From: Verticillium longisporum
Taxonomy: Eukaryota; Ascomycota; Sordariomycetes; Glomerellales; Plectosphaerellaceae
Reading direction: 5' to 3'
Assembly: GCA_019188255.1 (NCBI GenBank)
Contig: JAETXT010000013.1
Coordinates: forward strand, 1,364,001 to 1,428,000
DNA: 64,000 bases
This document shows, one piece after another, positions 45,522 through 56,474 of the stretch. The notes beneath the pieces were generated by a model. It saw only the letters and a list, made by a program, of their open reading frames with translations. It made no database searches and was not told where the DNA came from. A program made the position numbers and the translations under genes. Positions within the stretch are counted from its first letter, which is position 1. Each line of letters starts with the position of its first letter.

Positions 45522-45932
45522 GAGAAGGGAAAAAAGGATTGCGTTGAGACGGAATATGCTTAGTGGCTGGAGAAGACTAGCTGAAGGTGCGAAATCTGTG
45601 TAAGGCGGGTGTATGAAGATCAGCGGGTCCTCATCCAACGAAAGAAAATTGAGTTGGAGTGTAGTGTGCTTGAGATATGCTCTAAACTACGTGTGACAGA
45701 CGTTCATTATGACAGACCTCTGGATCGAAACTGCTCTTGACATTGGCCGACTTGGCTACCCCACAATATGAATTCACCAAGCCAATATCTTTGACCACAC
45801 ATATCAGGGCAAGGCATTGTTACTGGAAATTGCAAAGGCGTTCATGTATCATCAATTGAAGACGCTTAAAGGTCAGGCCAGAATGATTTGGTCAAAGGCA
45901 CATGAATCTCAGGCCATGGCAAATTCAGACAG
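45522..45932. other. Spacer between convergent genes
   Basis: No gene is supported. An open forward frame from 45817 extends antisense across the reductase gene and is a shadow. Confidence 0.5.
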
Positions 45933-47257
45933 TTACTCCCGGTACTCGCCCGCAAAAAGCGGCTCGCCCGGCTCCCCGTTCATGACCTCCCAGACAGCCC
46001 TCGGCTCAAGCTCCAGATCCCTCTCCTTCTTGCTCCCTTCCTTGGCCTCCTTGATCTCCTCGAGCGCGTTCTCCCTCTCAAGGGCGACTGCGAAAATATT
46101 AGCTTATTTTCCTCATTCCGGGGACACTGTGGCACTCACCGTGCAGGAAAACGGCGGTCCTCTTGCCCGAAAACAGCGCATGCGGCACGTTGGTAATGTT
46201 GTCCGAGTTGGCGTCGCCAATGGCGTAGACACCAGGGATGTTCGTCACGAGACCCTTGGTTTGGTCGGCCGCAAGACGGCCGCCGTAGAGCGTGACGCCC
46301 ATCTCCTCGCCAACATCGGACGCCTGCTCGGAGGGCCAGCTCGACAGGAAGGCGGCGCGCTCGACGGGCTAGCCCTCGGGGAACTCGACGCTGAAGAGGT
46401 CGGCATGGGCGACGGACGGCAGGCTGGGGTCGTGGTCGTCCTTGTCCTCCTTGAGGCGGGTGAGGCGCTCAATGGTGCGGTTGTCGACGGTGACGTTGTG
46501 GATGTCGAGGTAGATGCGCCAGTCGGGGAACTTCTTGTCCGTGGCGGCCTGGGCGTCGGGCGTGTCGGTGCCGTTGACAAAGGCCACGACGTCGGCGTTG
46601 AGGGTGATCATCTCGCGCACGAGGCCGGGGACGTCGGCCAGCGGGGCGAACAGGCCAAGAGGCTGGTCTGCGTACTCGTGACCGTCGCACCAGGGGCACC
46701 AGTAGATGCCCTTGCCCCAGGCGTCCTTGATGCCGGGGGTCGCGGGGAGGATGTCGCGCATGCCGGTGGCCAGGACAATCTTGCGGGCGCGGTAGGTCTT
46801 GGAGGCGCCGGTGGGGTCATCGGTGAGGACTTCGAAGAGCGTGTTGTTGTTCTGCGGCTCAATCTTGGTGACTGTCGCGTTGACCATGGAGACCGTCTTG
46901 TAGTGAGCGATCTGCTGGCGAGCGGCGTAGCGGAAGTAGGCCGGGCGGACGCCTGATTTACAGATCAGAAATGGGTATCGGAGAAACAAAGGGAACCATA
47001 CCATCAAATCCGAGGACATCGTGCATCTGTCGCGTGGGGTCGTTGCGGTATACGCCCGAGTCGATCAGCAGCACATTACGGCGGACACGGGCGAGACCGC
47101 TGAGGGCCGAAAGACCGGCAGGACCGCCACCGACGATGATGGCATCGTACTCGGTGGCGCCGGTGCTCGAGGCCACCTCAAGACCGGAAGCAGGCACAGC
47201 AGCACCTAGGCCGAGGGTGGCCAGGGCAGTCAGGACGAGGGCATTACGGAACCACAT
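45933..47257 (-). pseudogene. Secreted thioredoxin-reductase-like flavoprotein with one in-frame TAG
   Basis: The exons are complement 47002-47257, 46140-46952 and 45933-46087, with introns of 49 and 52 nt. The model has 407 codons, of which codon 280 (46369-46371) is TAG. A signal peptide (MWFRNALVLTALATLGLGAAV), an FAD-binding GxGxxG-type motif (AIIVGGGPAGLSA), the redox pair Cys171/Cys174 (YWCPWCDGHE), and a second dinucleotide site with GVYAIGDAN and NITNVPHALFSG match small pyridine-nucleotide disulfide reductases of the GliT/TrxR type. Sequence before and after the TAG is collinear and in frame. TAG is one C-to-T step from CAG (Gln). Without readthrough the protein loses its C-terminal FAD-contact part. 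It may be a recent null allele or a base error. Confidence 0.82.
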
Positions 47258-47339
47258 GATGCGAGAGGGAGGGAGTCGTCAAAACGAAGGTGAGATGCGT
47301 GAGTATTTCGAAACTGCAAACCAGCGAGGTAGGCGGGCA

Positions 47340-47346
47340 TTATAAA
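47340..47346 (-). promoter_or_regulatory. TATA box of the reductase-like gene
   Basis: The reverse strand reads CTTTATAATG, about 85 bp upstream of the ATG at 47257. The promoter therefore still looks intact. Confidence 0.5.
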
Positions 47347-48575
47347 GCCGAAGAGTCCATGCGTGGATCACAACATGCGAGCCGGGCGATCTCAACTTCG
47401 AGTCTGTAGGCGAGGAGGCGTCAAAGGTCGGCCAAGCGTGTTGGAATGGACCGTGATCGAAATGAGTCGTGCAACACACCTGGGCCGTGTAACTGAGACT
47501 AGGGATCCATTGGACAGCGGACTCTGCGGTTCATCCCGCGTGCTTGTGTCGATCACGACTCGTTGGCCGAGACAGTGCCCCGCATTGCAGTCTACCGCGA
47601 GACAGTGTCGAGTGCACCGACTCGGGGCACACGTCCATGGGAGCCTTCACGACGCCAGCTCTGCATTGCATTGACCGGTCAGGCTGGGCTGAAGCTGGCG
47701 GTCTCTCGTCATAGGAAGCCACGAGGATGTGTGCTCGAGGGGCATGTCAAGTGGTCGTCGGCTCTCGGCAGTCTGTGCAATGGCGATGGAGATCTGAGTA
47801 ACGAGAATGTTTTGCCAGAGCAAGCTGCATGACGGGTAGTCATGCAAACACTCGATCAGGCCGCCTGCATCGTCGCTCGGGTTGGATGGTGGTAGGACGG
47901 TTGGAGGTGTGTGTATCGGAAGTCATCAATCTGGTCGGAAACGGCTCCAGGGTCTCAATGCTGGCAGTCGGCAGGTCAAACACTGTCGGTCATCGCGCAT
48001 GGAGCCATGGCACGCCATGTCTACAAGCTGGAGTCAGGCGTCGAAGGAGGAGGCATCTGAGTGACCATCTGCACACACCGCTTGCTCGCGGGCAGCTTCA
48101 AGTCGGGGTAGCCGTGTTATGGGTTTCGAGCGGCACAAGGATTCGTGGCAGCTGGCGTAGCTGGCGTCAAACGGGTCTCGGGGAGTGACGTGGGTGGGCA
48201 GAGCTGGCGGTGGGAAGTGAGACGTTGAGATTAAGACGGTGATGTTGTGGAGCAGGCGGTGCCTTGAGCTTGGCCCGTGTTGGTTTGGGTTTTGGCGTGA
48301 AAACGAGCAGCCACAGCCACTGAGCCTTGCGCCACTAACACTAAGCCTTGGCCGCCAAGCCACAGGCCACGGTCGGCCATGGCGACTCCGAGACAAGACA
48401 CTAGAGGCAATCACCACTTCACCCTAACATGCACATCACAGCATAGTACAAGGACATCGGGCGAACTCGTTAATTCATCCCTTCTCGACTCGCACATCAA
48501 TGACTCTTCTCCACCATTTCTCAGGATCACCGCCATCCCGACGAGCAAGCCGAGCTACCTACTACCACCGCACCA
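47347..48575. other. Intergenic, no supported gene
   Basis: This 1.2 kb spans the upstream region of the reductase gene and the 3' flank of the giant surface-protein gene. Short frames on both strands show no domain or signal. Confidence 0.55.
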
Positions 48576-49371
48576 TCATTTCCATGGCGCCTCCTCAGGC
48601 GGATCAACAGGAATCCGCCCCGCGTGCTCCGAGTCCCATTCCGTGCACATGCACTCCCGAACCGTCCACTCCTTCGGATTCCAGACAGGCTTGAGGCACC
48701 GCGGCACCTTGCCCTTGGGACAGCAGATGTAGTCGCACTCGGCGATGGCGTCCGGCGGGCCCTCCTTGCCGCGCTGCCGACCAAAGCACTGCAGCATGAT
48801 ATTGACCGTGCTCTGGCACGTCACCGTGTCCTGGAGATCAGTCTCCATGATGTGGCCCTCGACATCAAGGCAGCGCATGTTCCAGTAGTCCGATTCTTGG
48901 AAGTCAATCTCGGCGCAGTGCTTGCAGTGGCAGCGTCCGTCGGTACAGCTGAGCGTGCGCCGCTCTCCACAGTCGGCGTAGTCGCAGTCGGTGTGCTTGC
49001 TGCACGTACGGCCAAGGCATCGGCAGCCAGGGCCTGCATTCTTCTCGAGCGACGACTTGGTGTTTTGGAACACGCACACGGGTTCCTGCCAGGCGTAGTC
49101 ACACTTGACGTCCTCGCAGTCGGATTGCTTTTCGCAGTTGTTGACGGCATCCAGATCACATTCGCACGATCCCGAGCCCGCGTCGGAGCTCCGACGCGTA
49201 CATTTGGCGCCGAATTGCTTGCCGCAGCGCGTGCGGGCGCAGTCTTCATCCTTGAGGCATCGATCGCCCTCGTCGCTGGGCCGTGCGCTATCGGCAGGTC
49301 GGTCGTAGTAGCAGCCGGCGGGTATGTCGGCGCTGCCGTCTTCTGCCTTGTGGCGCTGAGAAACATCCTTG

Positions 49372-52300
49372 ATGCCGGTGCCGCACCAGCCCTGCTCAAA
49401 GAGAGGAACGCGTTCGAGGTTGACGCGAAGTCGCTTCTCGTAATGGGTCGTGTCATCTTCGCGGACATAGGCGTAGGGCGTGTACTGGAACGAGACGAGG
49501 CCATGCCATGAACGAAGCGAGCCTCCGTACAAGGAGCTCGAGAGCGAAACCTGTTGCTCGTAGAGGTGGACGTGAATGTCCCCTTCCCTCAAGCCGAGCT
49601 CGTCCCGAAGAGTCGTGCGGATGCTGTCGACCTCGGTCGGGTACTTGGCAGTCTTGGTGGCGTTGGCTGCTTGCGGGCTGATAATGGCAACGTACACAAA
49701 CTCCTTGTTGTCCGCGTTGAAGTGGCCGTTCTCCGAAGTAAACTCGGCGAGACCGGGGTTCTGGGTACCGCCCTTGTCATTGCCGTCTTTCAGGAAATCT
49801 GTGACCATTTCCTTGAAATATTCCTCCTTGGTGCGATCGGGCTGAGCTCCCTTGACGGCATCGCCTTCGGGCCCAATCGGGATCGAAAAGGCCAGAGCCT
49901 CCCAGAAGTGTCCGAACCAAATGCCAGCAGGCGAAGCCACCAACACAACGGTACATCCCCAGACCGGAGGCGCGCCACCCCCCATAGGCAGCACGTTGCC
50001 TTGTCCTTCCGAATTGATGGCAAAGTCGTAGAACTTGCTCGTCGACCAGAGCTCAAAATTGCTCGAGTTCGTCCTGCCGTACTCGGGTCCAGTGGCCTCA
50101 ATGTGCTCGCGCATGAGCCCCCACCAAAGATCCTCCTGCTGACGCCAGCCGGGACGGTACTTGCTGGGGTCATCGAGTTCAAAGCCAAACATTGTGTCGT
50201 GCGTCCAGGCTCGGAATGGCTGGTCTTCTAACGTGTCTGCCGCTTCGCCGCATGCCTCGCAGGTGCCGCCGCACAGCCTTTCGGGCAGAGGACAAGTCGG
50301 GCCTGGGATCACCTCGACGCGGGGGCTGTCTTTTCGCTTGATGCCGTCTCCACACCATAAGCGATGGATGAGGACCTTTTCCTCGAAGCGAACGATGAGC
50401 TCCCTACCAGTGCCATATGTTCGGACATTGGTCGTTGTGTTCTGCTCGCCGGGGGAGAAGTGCCACGAGAGGAGACCCTCCCAGCCAACACGCTCGGTTT
50501 TGTTCTTGTCGCTGTACACATCGGTGTGGCGGTTATAAGGGACAACATTGATCATGTCCTCATTCTGGAAGCCGAGCTTCTCCATCTCCTGTTTGACACC
50601 CTCAATGGCGTCGCGGATGTACGCGCGGTATTGGGGGGGCGAATCTGGATCATTCGACCCATCTGTATCACGCGGCGCCGCGATGCCGACCCAGACAAAC
50701 TCTTGCTCGTCGACGTTGAAGGGCATACCGGGCCCTGTGAGGAGTTCAAGCCCCTGGTATCCGCGACCGCCGTCGGAGATGAAATTGACAACACCTTCCT
50801 TGTAGTACTCTACCTGCGCTTTCGGGAACAAGCGCTCAATGTCGTCGGCAGAGTCGCTGAAGAGGCCGAGCGTCAAAGTCGGGACCTCCCAAATGTGCGC
50901 AGTCCAGACGGCTGAAGGCGAAGCGACGACAAGCGCGAGACAGCCGGCGACAGGCACAACGCCGCCCATTCGAGGGACGGCATACTCGAGCAAGGTGTTG
51001 TCTTGGCCATAATGGAAGAGAACCAGGGAGCTGGTCGAATAGTGTGCCAGCGTCGTGTTCTCGGCATCGCGTTCGATGCCGTGAAGAGCACCCCAAGTCG
51101 TGCAAATAATGTACATCTTGCGCCACCAGGCCTTCTCACCGCCCTCGCCGGGCCAAAAGCCTGGCCACCAGACCATGCTCGTGATGATCTCTTGTGCGTT
51201 TTCCGGAAGCGTGGCCCCAGGAGCCTGACGTTTGCTCAGAGCAAACTTTGCACCGCCACCGGCGTCAGGCATGGTATCGTCGCTGTCACTGTCGGATGGG
51301 TCGTCCATTTCGACATCGCTGTCCGAGGCTTGGCCAGGGTTGAAGCGACTCATACACTCGTCGCATCCGCCACAGAGGGGCACAGTATGCCGCCTTCGCT
51401 GAGTCTGACAACCATCTGCGACATCCGACATCTCGACATCCTCAGAGGTTTGGCCTTCAGGCACCATGCCATCGCCGCACCACGACTGGCGGAAGATGAT
51501 GGACTCTTGCCAGCGGATGACAAGCTCTTTGGCCTGGCTGGGGATGACAGGAGGTACGCCGCTGCCTGTTGACTGGGCCGCTGAAGTCGACGTCGTGACG
51601 GTGGCGGAGCTGGTTGAGTCGCCTCCACCAGGGCCGTACTGCCAGGACACCATCCCCATCCACGGCTTCCAGTACGGTTTGCCCTCGGCAGCCCACTTCT
51701 GCAGCTTCTGGTCGTCGGACAGATTCCAGAATTCGGTTGTAGGCGCCAGGGCCGACTTGGGGGTACCGAATTTGCCAACATCGTAGAAGATCTGCTGGAT
51801 GATGTCTTCGGGGAACTTGCAGTCCTTCTTCAGAATCTCGACAATGGCGGCAACAATCTCCGGATAGGCAGCTGCCGTCTCCGGCTCAGCGTCGTCGTCC
51901 ATGACGGTGATGATGTAGACTCGCATCCATCGGAGGGACTCAAAGTGGAAAGGCTGGCCGCGGGCCAAGGCGCTGTCGCAGAGACCCATTTGCTCGTCAC
52001 TACCATCGTCCCCGCCGTCCCAGCCCTGGAGCAAGACGTCGCGAACGTACTTGTCAAAGTAGAAGCTTTGGGGCATGTCATAATCGTCTGCGTACTCCTC
52101 AAAGGCGAAGCTGGGGATTTGCCACATGTGGCTCGTGAAGATGCCCCTTGGAGACGCCACGACGACGGAGGTGCAGCCGCGAATAGGACCGACGCCGCCG
52201 CCCTTGGGTTCATCAGCCGGTTCTCCGTCGAAATCCGTTTCGCCAAAATGATCGATGGTTGTTGTGGAAAACTCCTGTGTTCCGGCCGTGTAGTCAATCT

Positions 52301-53520
52301 TGGGGCCGTTCTCGACGGTGAGCTGGAAGGTCTTCATCCACCACTCCAGCTGGGCCTCGCCGTTCTTCCACGTCTCGGGATCGGTCGGCCGGTTGGCCAG
52401 GATGACATCTGCTGTACCAGGGCTCTGTCGGCGCGCGACTTTGTTCGTGGCGCTGTCTTCTGATGGGTCCTCAGCAGGCTCAGCCTCGATGTCCAAACAG
52501 CTGCTGCAGTGACTTGGGCTGCACCTTGACCTAACACACGTGCCATCTTCACGAGGCTCGAATCCGGGGATCGTGACTTCGAGATTCTGCGCGCCTTCAG
52601 TCTGTCGTGCTACCAAACTCTGTGTCGTCAAACCCTGGGTCGCCGAACTCGGTGTCGAACCCGGCTGTCGATTACGACACCACGCCATGGACGCGAGGAC
52701 CTCGTTGCCGAAGCGGATGACCAACCGTTGCGACTGGTTTTCACTTCCTGGGCCATATTGCCAAACGAGGAGGCCGTCATACCACTCGGATCGAAAGTTA
52801 TCGGGATTGGAGTCGTCCCGTTCATCGACGAACTCCTCCCAGTCTCGACCGACTTGGGTGTTTGGGCTGTACGGCGTGACGTGGATCATGTCGAATGGCA
52901 CGCCGCCTGCCGTCTCCATCTGTCGTTGAATCTCGTCGATTTCCCATGAAGAGTAAACTCTTCCCCGTGAATCTGCCGAGGTGATGATCCAAGCCCCTAT
53001 GAAACCGGCGGCCTCGGGATCTAGAGGCTTGCCGTTTCCCATGAGCCCCCACAGCCCGGGGTACCAGTCGACCTGGGCGTCGTCGCCCGTGGCGCCCCGG
53101 GCCAAGAAGTCGGTGACGCGCTCCTTGAAAAGTGCCGCGTGACCCATGGGATACCGTTCGCGGTCCCGCTCATCGTTGTAGTACAGATTGGGGGATTGCC
53201 AGATATGGTTCGTGTAGACACCCTTTCGGCTCGCCACTACGATGATGGTACAGCCCCATACTGGGCCCGAGCCGCCCCCGATGCCGGGCATGGGCGTGCC
53301 GCCGAACAGGCGAGGCGGTTCATCGAAAGCGACGAACATGCTGGCCGAGGCGCCGGGAACCCACCGCCAATCGGGGTCGCTAACGTAAAAGTCGCTGCCA
53401 TCGCCAGCACCGTAGTCGGCGACGATGCGCCATGCCTTCTTCCACCAGTCGGCAGCGCCGTCTGGCCAAGTCTCGGGAGAACTGACGTCTTCGGTGAGAA
53501 TGACATCTCCATCTCCAGTA
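49372..53520 (-). repeat. Four tandem copies of an unrecognised ~290-residue module
   Basis: The copies are approximately 52670-53520, 51465-52418, 50340-51212 and 49372-50230 on the reverse strand. Matching landmarks are WGCTIIVVASRKGVYTNHIW, RGCTSVVVASPRGIFTSHMW, AGCLALVVASPSAVWTAHIW and WGCTVVLVASPAGIWFGHFW. Toward the module end are LVWQYGPG, VSWQYGPG, LSWHFSPG and VSFQYTP, then AWC, SWCGDG, LWCGDG and GWCGTG. The copies are diverged from one another, so the duplication is old. I know of no named domain with this pattern. Confidence 0.8.
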
Positions 53521-53984
53521 CCTCGAGCTTGGATGATGTGCTTTTCGGCTGTCGAGTCGGGATCCGTGGTCCCGGGCGGACAGGCACCGCCGGGGAAGTC
53601 GCAACGGCCTGGTTCGCAGAGATGTGGCGGTTCCGTGGACGTGGCCGTGGCCGTGGCGTAGGTCGTCGCAGTCTTCGTCGGCGGCTTGGAGCAGAGCCTC
53701 TTGGTCTCGCAGGCGGCAGTGAAGCAGCTGGTTGTGAGAGCTTCGGTCTGTATGGTGCCCGAGCGCGTAACGGGTTCAACAGTGCAGAACTGCGAGCAGT
53801 GAGGGGCGACGGTGTAAGTGACGGTGCAGGTGGCCTCCTCTTCGTCGTCATCATCATCGTCGTCATCGTCATCATCGCGGTCATGATCTTTGTCGTTGTC
53901 TCGGTCGTTGTTGTTATCGTTGGTACCGCCGTCAGTACCGCCAGAAATACTGCCGGGATCGATGTCCCCGAAGGGGTTGCCGCC

Positions 53985-54070
53985 ATCTCCCCCATTGCTA
54001 CCACCGCCTTTGCCGCCTTTGCCGCCCTTGCCTCCTTTGCCGCCCTTGCCTCCTTTGCCTCCCTTGCCAT
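53985..54070. repeat. GKG-encoding 9-bp repeat next to acidic codon runs
   Basis: Nine-bp units coding GKG alternate with small changes. On either side (53826-53880 and 54070-54200) GAC/GAT runs encode poly-Asp/Glu. The basic Gly-Lys run between two acidic blocks is a striking charge pattern within the giant protein. Confidence 0.85.
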
Positions 54071-56136
54071 TACCATCATCCTCGTCGTCGTCATCATCCT
54101 CGTCGTCATCGTCATCATCATCATCCTCGTCGTCGTCTCCTCCATCATCGTCGTCACTGTCATCATCATCTTGGTCATCTTCACCACCATCCTCTTGCCC
54201 CTGACCATCAGAGCCGTCCGAGCCAGACGGAGAAGGAAGAGAAGAAGAAGTCATGACAAGAGCACTGGTCTGGGTCGCAGAGTCAATATCAGCAGGGGGC
54301 GACGGCATGATGACAGGAGGGAACCCGGAACGCTCGGGGATCAGGGGCCCGTTGGACTCAACGCAAAGAAAATCCCATTCCCAGCAGAGGTTGTAGCACC
54401 AGTACTTGGGGCTGCAGGTCCATCCTGGGATAGTCGTGGGTATAACGATGCCATCGATCGTGGCAGTGCGAGTGATGTCGGTCGAGATCCAAGTAATACT
54501 CGACGTGCGGAAGGACCCGTCGGACTCGGTGGTTGTGGCAGTGATAGGCCAAATCCATGTCTTCGATTCAAAGTACTCGGGCGGGTATGGGGAGAAGAAA
54601 ACGTCGGGGTCTGTTTCAGGAGGGAAAAGGGGCCAAGGAAACCAGAACGAGCCGTCCTCTTTTCGTGGCCATGGAGGAAAGATGAACCCGTTGTGTTCGC
54701 GAGGCCGGGGAGGGTACGGTACGCCGTCCGAGTCAGTGGGCCAGGGGTAAGGCGTGCCATCTTCGCTGGTGGGCCATGGCACCGGCGAACCATCAGCGTT
54801 GGTTGGCCAGGCGGACTGGTAGATGCTGGTAGAGTATCTGTACGTCGGGGTCGGAAATAGTGGCGATCCTGATGAGTCGGTGGGCCACTGCGTGGGAACT
54901 GCACCTTGGCCTTGTGTAGCTGAGGGCTTCTCACCATTAGAAAGGGGCGGCGGCGTCTGGCTCGGCATCGTGCTGACGGAGGGAACATTGGGGATAGGCA
55001 TGACATTACTCATGCTTGGGGTGGAAGCCCCCGGCATGGGGGAAACTGGTGGCACATCGAACGATTGCGATCGGGTTTCTGAAGGCAGGTTCGAAGATGC
55101 ATCTTCGTGTTGGCTAACTGAAGACCATCCAGGGGAGCCGTTGACGCTGGGTGGTACTATGGGAGGCTCCGCGGGCACGAGCGAGGAGGAGGCGGTGTTC
55201 GATGACACTGGTAAGTTCGGCTGTCCTCCAGATGGTTGAGTCTCAGTGTCTCCGCCTGGGTTGGATGACTTGCTGAGGGCAGGACCGGATGCCGTTGGGT
55301 GAGTAGTGAGACCAGACTCCGACAGAGTCGGCGGCTGAGAAGCAAGTGGCACGCCTGAAGAAGGGATGGAGTCGACAAAAGAGACACCATCGGTCGGCGG
55401 CGCGTCGACAACGGGAGACGCTTGACCAAGCGATGCAGCGTCGCTCAATGTTGTTACGACATCGGTGGCGGGAGGAGAAACTATGCCACTGTCATGGACA
55501 CTCTGACCAGACAAAACAGTGCTGGAACTCTCTTGACCATCAGCACTGGCAGTGCTGACAGGATTCTCAGCGCTGGAAGGTCCATTATGGGTGGAACGAG
55601 CAGAGTCGTTCTTGCTCGTGGCGTGAGGAAGCGTGCCCGGGCTTCTAGCGCGAGAGACCTCATCGTCCGAATCCTTTGATGTAGGTCGGCCACCAGTGAC
55701 AAAGATGGGAGACTTGGAAGTCTTCTGGGTCGTGGGAACCCCAGTGTTCTCGACAGTATTGACTGTTGGGGTATCGCTCAAAGAAATCCTGATCGTCGTG
55801 CCCTCATTGTGATTGGGGGCATCGGCAGGACTGGTTGAGACGGCAGTGGAAGCGACAACAGTGACCGGAGAGCCCGAGTGATTGAGCTCAGGGCGGGATT
55901 CATCAGGTACAACAGGCTCAGGTTGAACAGTGGCCTCGGCTGCAGGGACACTTGAAGCAGTAGTCGAAATGTAAATCTTGATAGTCGTGGCCTGGCGCTC
56001 TTGGAGAGTGTGCACCTCAGGATCGTGGCTTGAAAGCACATCCTTGGGCGTGGCCTGATCGTCGGGTTGAAGAGATTCATCGTTGGAAATCACGGCGTCA
56101 GTGTTGGATGTCGATTGAGGGCCAACAACGCCATGA

Positions 56137-56147
56137 ACTGTAACACA
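56137..56147. repeat. Target-site duplication, left copy
   Basis: ACTGTAACACA is identical to 61703-61713. It flanks the LINE 3' end and encodes part of the codons for CVTV in the interrupted gene. Confidence 0.88.
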
Positions 56148-56159
56148 CACACACACAAG

Positions 56160-56165
56160 TTTATT
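56160..56165 (-). terminator. LINE polyadenylation signal
   Basis: AATAAA on the reverse strand stands 12 nt before the 3' end of the element and is followed by CTTGTGTGTGTG. It fits a 3'-processing signal and terminal repeat used for target-primed integration. Confidence 0.6.
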
Positions 56166-56474
56166 ACGCCTGGTGGCCTAGAGCCAATAAGGCACTATTT
56201 GCTATTGTACACGGTCGCTTCCTCTAGTCTGTCCGAATCTCCCAAGCCCATAATAGGTCATCTTTCCGCTCTTGCTTTCTCGTCTTCTGTCTTGCCGCCG
56301 GTTTCTCGTGGGGTTTAGATTGTATTGGCAAGCTGCTTGAAGGCTATTCTTCAAGTGTTCAGAGTCCTATCTACGGCGACTGAAGCGGCGCTTACTGTTG
56401 TTGACACGAGGTGTGGGTGTTAGGTTCGGTTAGTAGAAGAAGGGGGTTTTGGTGTGTTAGGCCCCCGCAAGGGA

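Larger units (their letters stand above)
48576..56147 (-). pseudogene. Giant modular secreted surface protein, main part (cut from its start by a LINE)
   Basis: An uninterrupted frame of about 2520 codons, 48576 to 56147, continues the exon at 61703-61766. With the LINE and one duplication copy removed, the gene is 94 + 64 + 7561 = 7719 nt, exactly 2573 codons. In that numbering: Ser/Thr/Pro-rich stalk (about 54-470); WPT-x-x-DG-x-P repeats (about 470-565); Cys-containing segment GWTCSPKYWCYNLCWEWDF; Asp/Glu runs and a GKG-GKG run (about 700-825); then four related modules of about 290 residues at about 926-1209, 1293-1611, 1695-1985 and 2022-2308. Each module has GC-x(4)-VAS-x(4)-[WYF]-x-x-H-[IMF]-W near its centre and ends W-[CR] after a GL-x-[SV]-[WF] strand. 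A Cys-rich, EGF-like tail follows (2309-2572). No TM or GPI signal is visible. The protein would be secreted or wall-bound. As it stands this part has lost its signal peptide. Confidence 0.85.

Noticed and set aside
45817..46956. 379-codon forward ORF over the reductase-like gene
   Set aside because: Antisense shadow of the flavoprotein; no recognisable domain.
48624..49511. 295-codon forward ORF antisense to the Cys-rich tail
   Set aside because: Shadow of a strong coding frame; Ala/Val/Arg-rich with no domain.
53139..54860. 573-codon forward ORF antisense to the giant gene
   Set aside because: It is Val/Ile-rich only because it reads the complement of GAC/GAT and other biased codons; no start signal or domain, and the opposite strand has clear modules.
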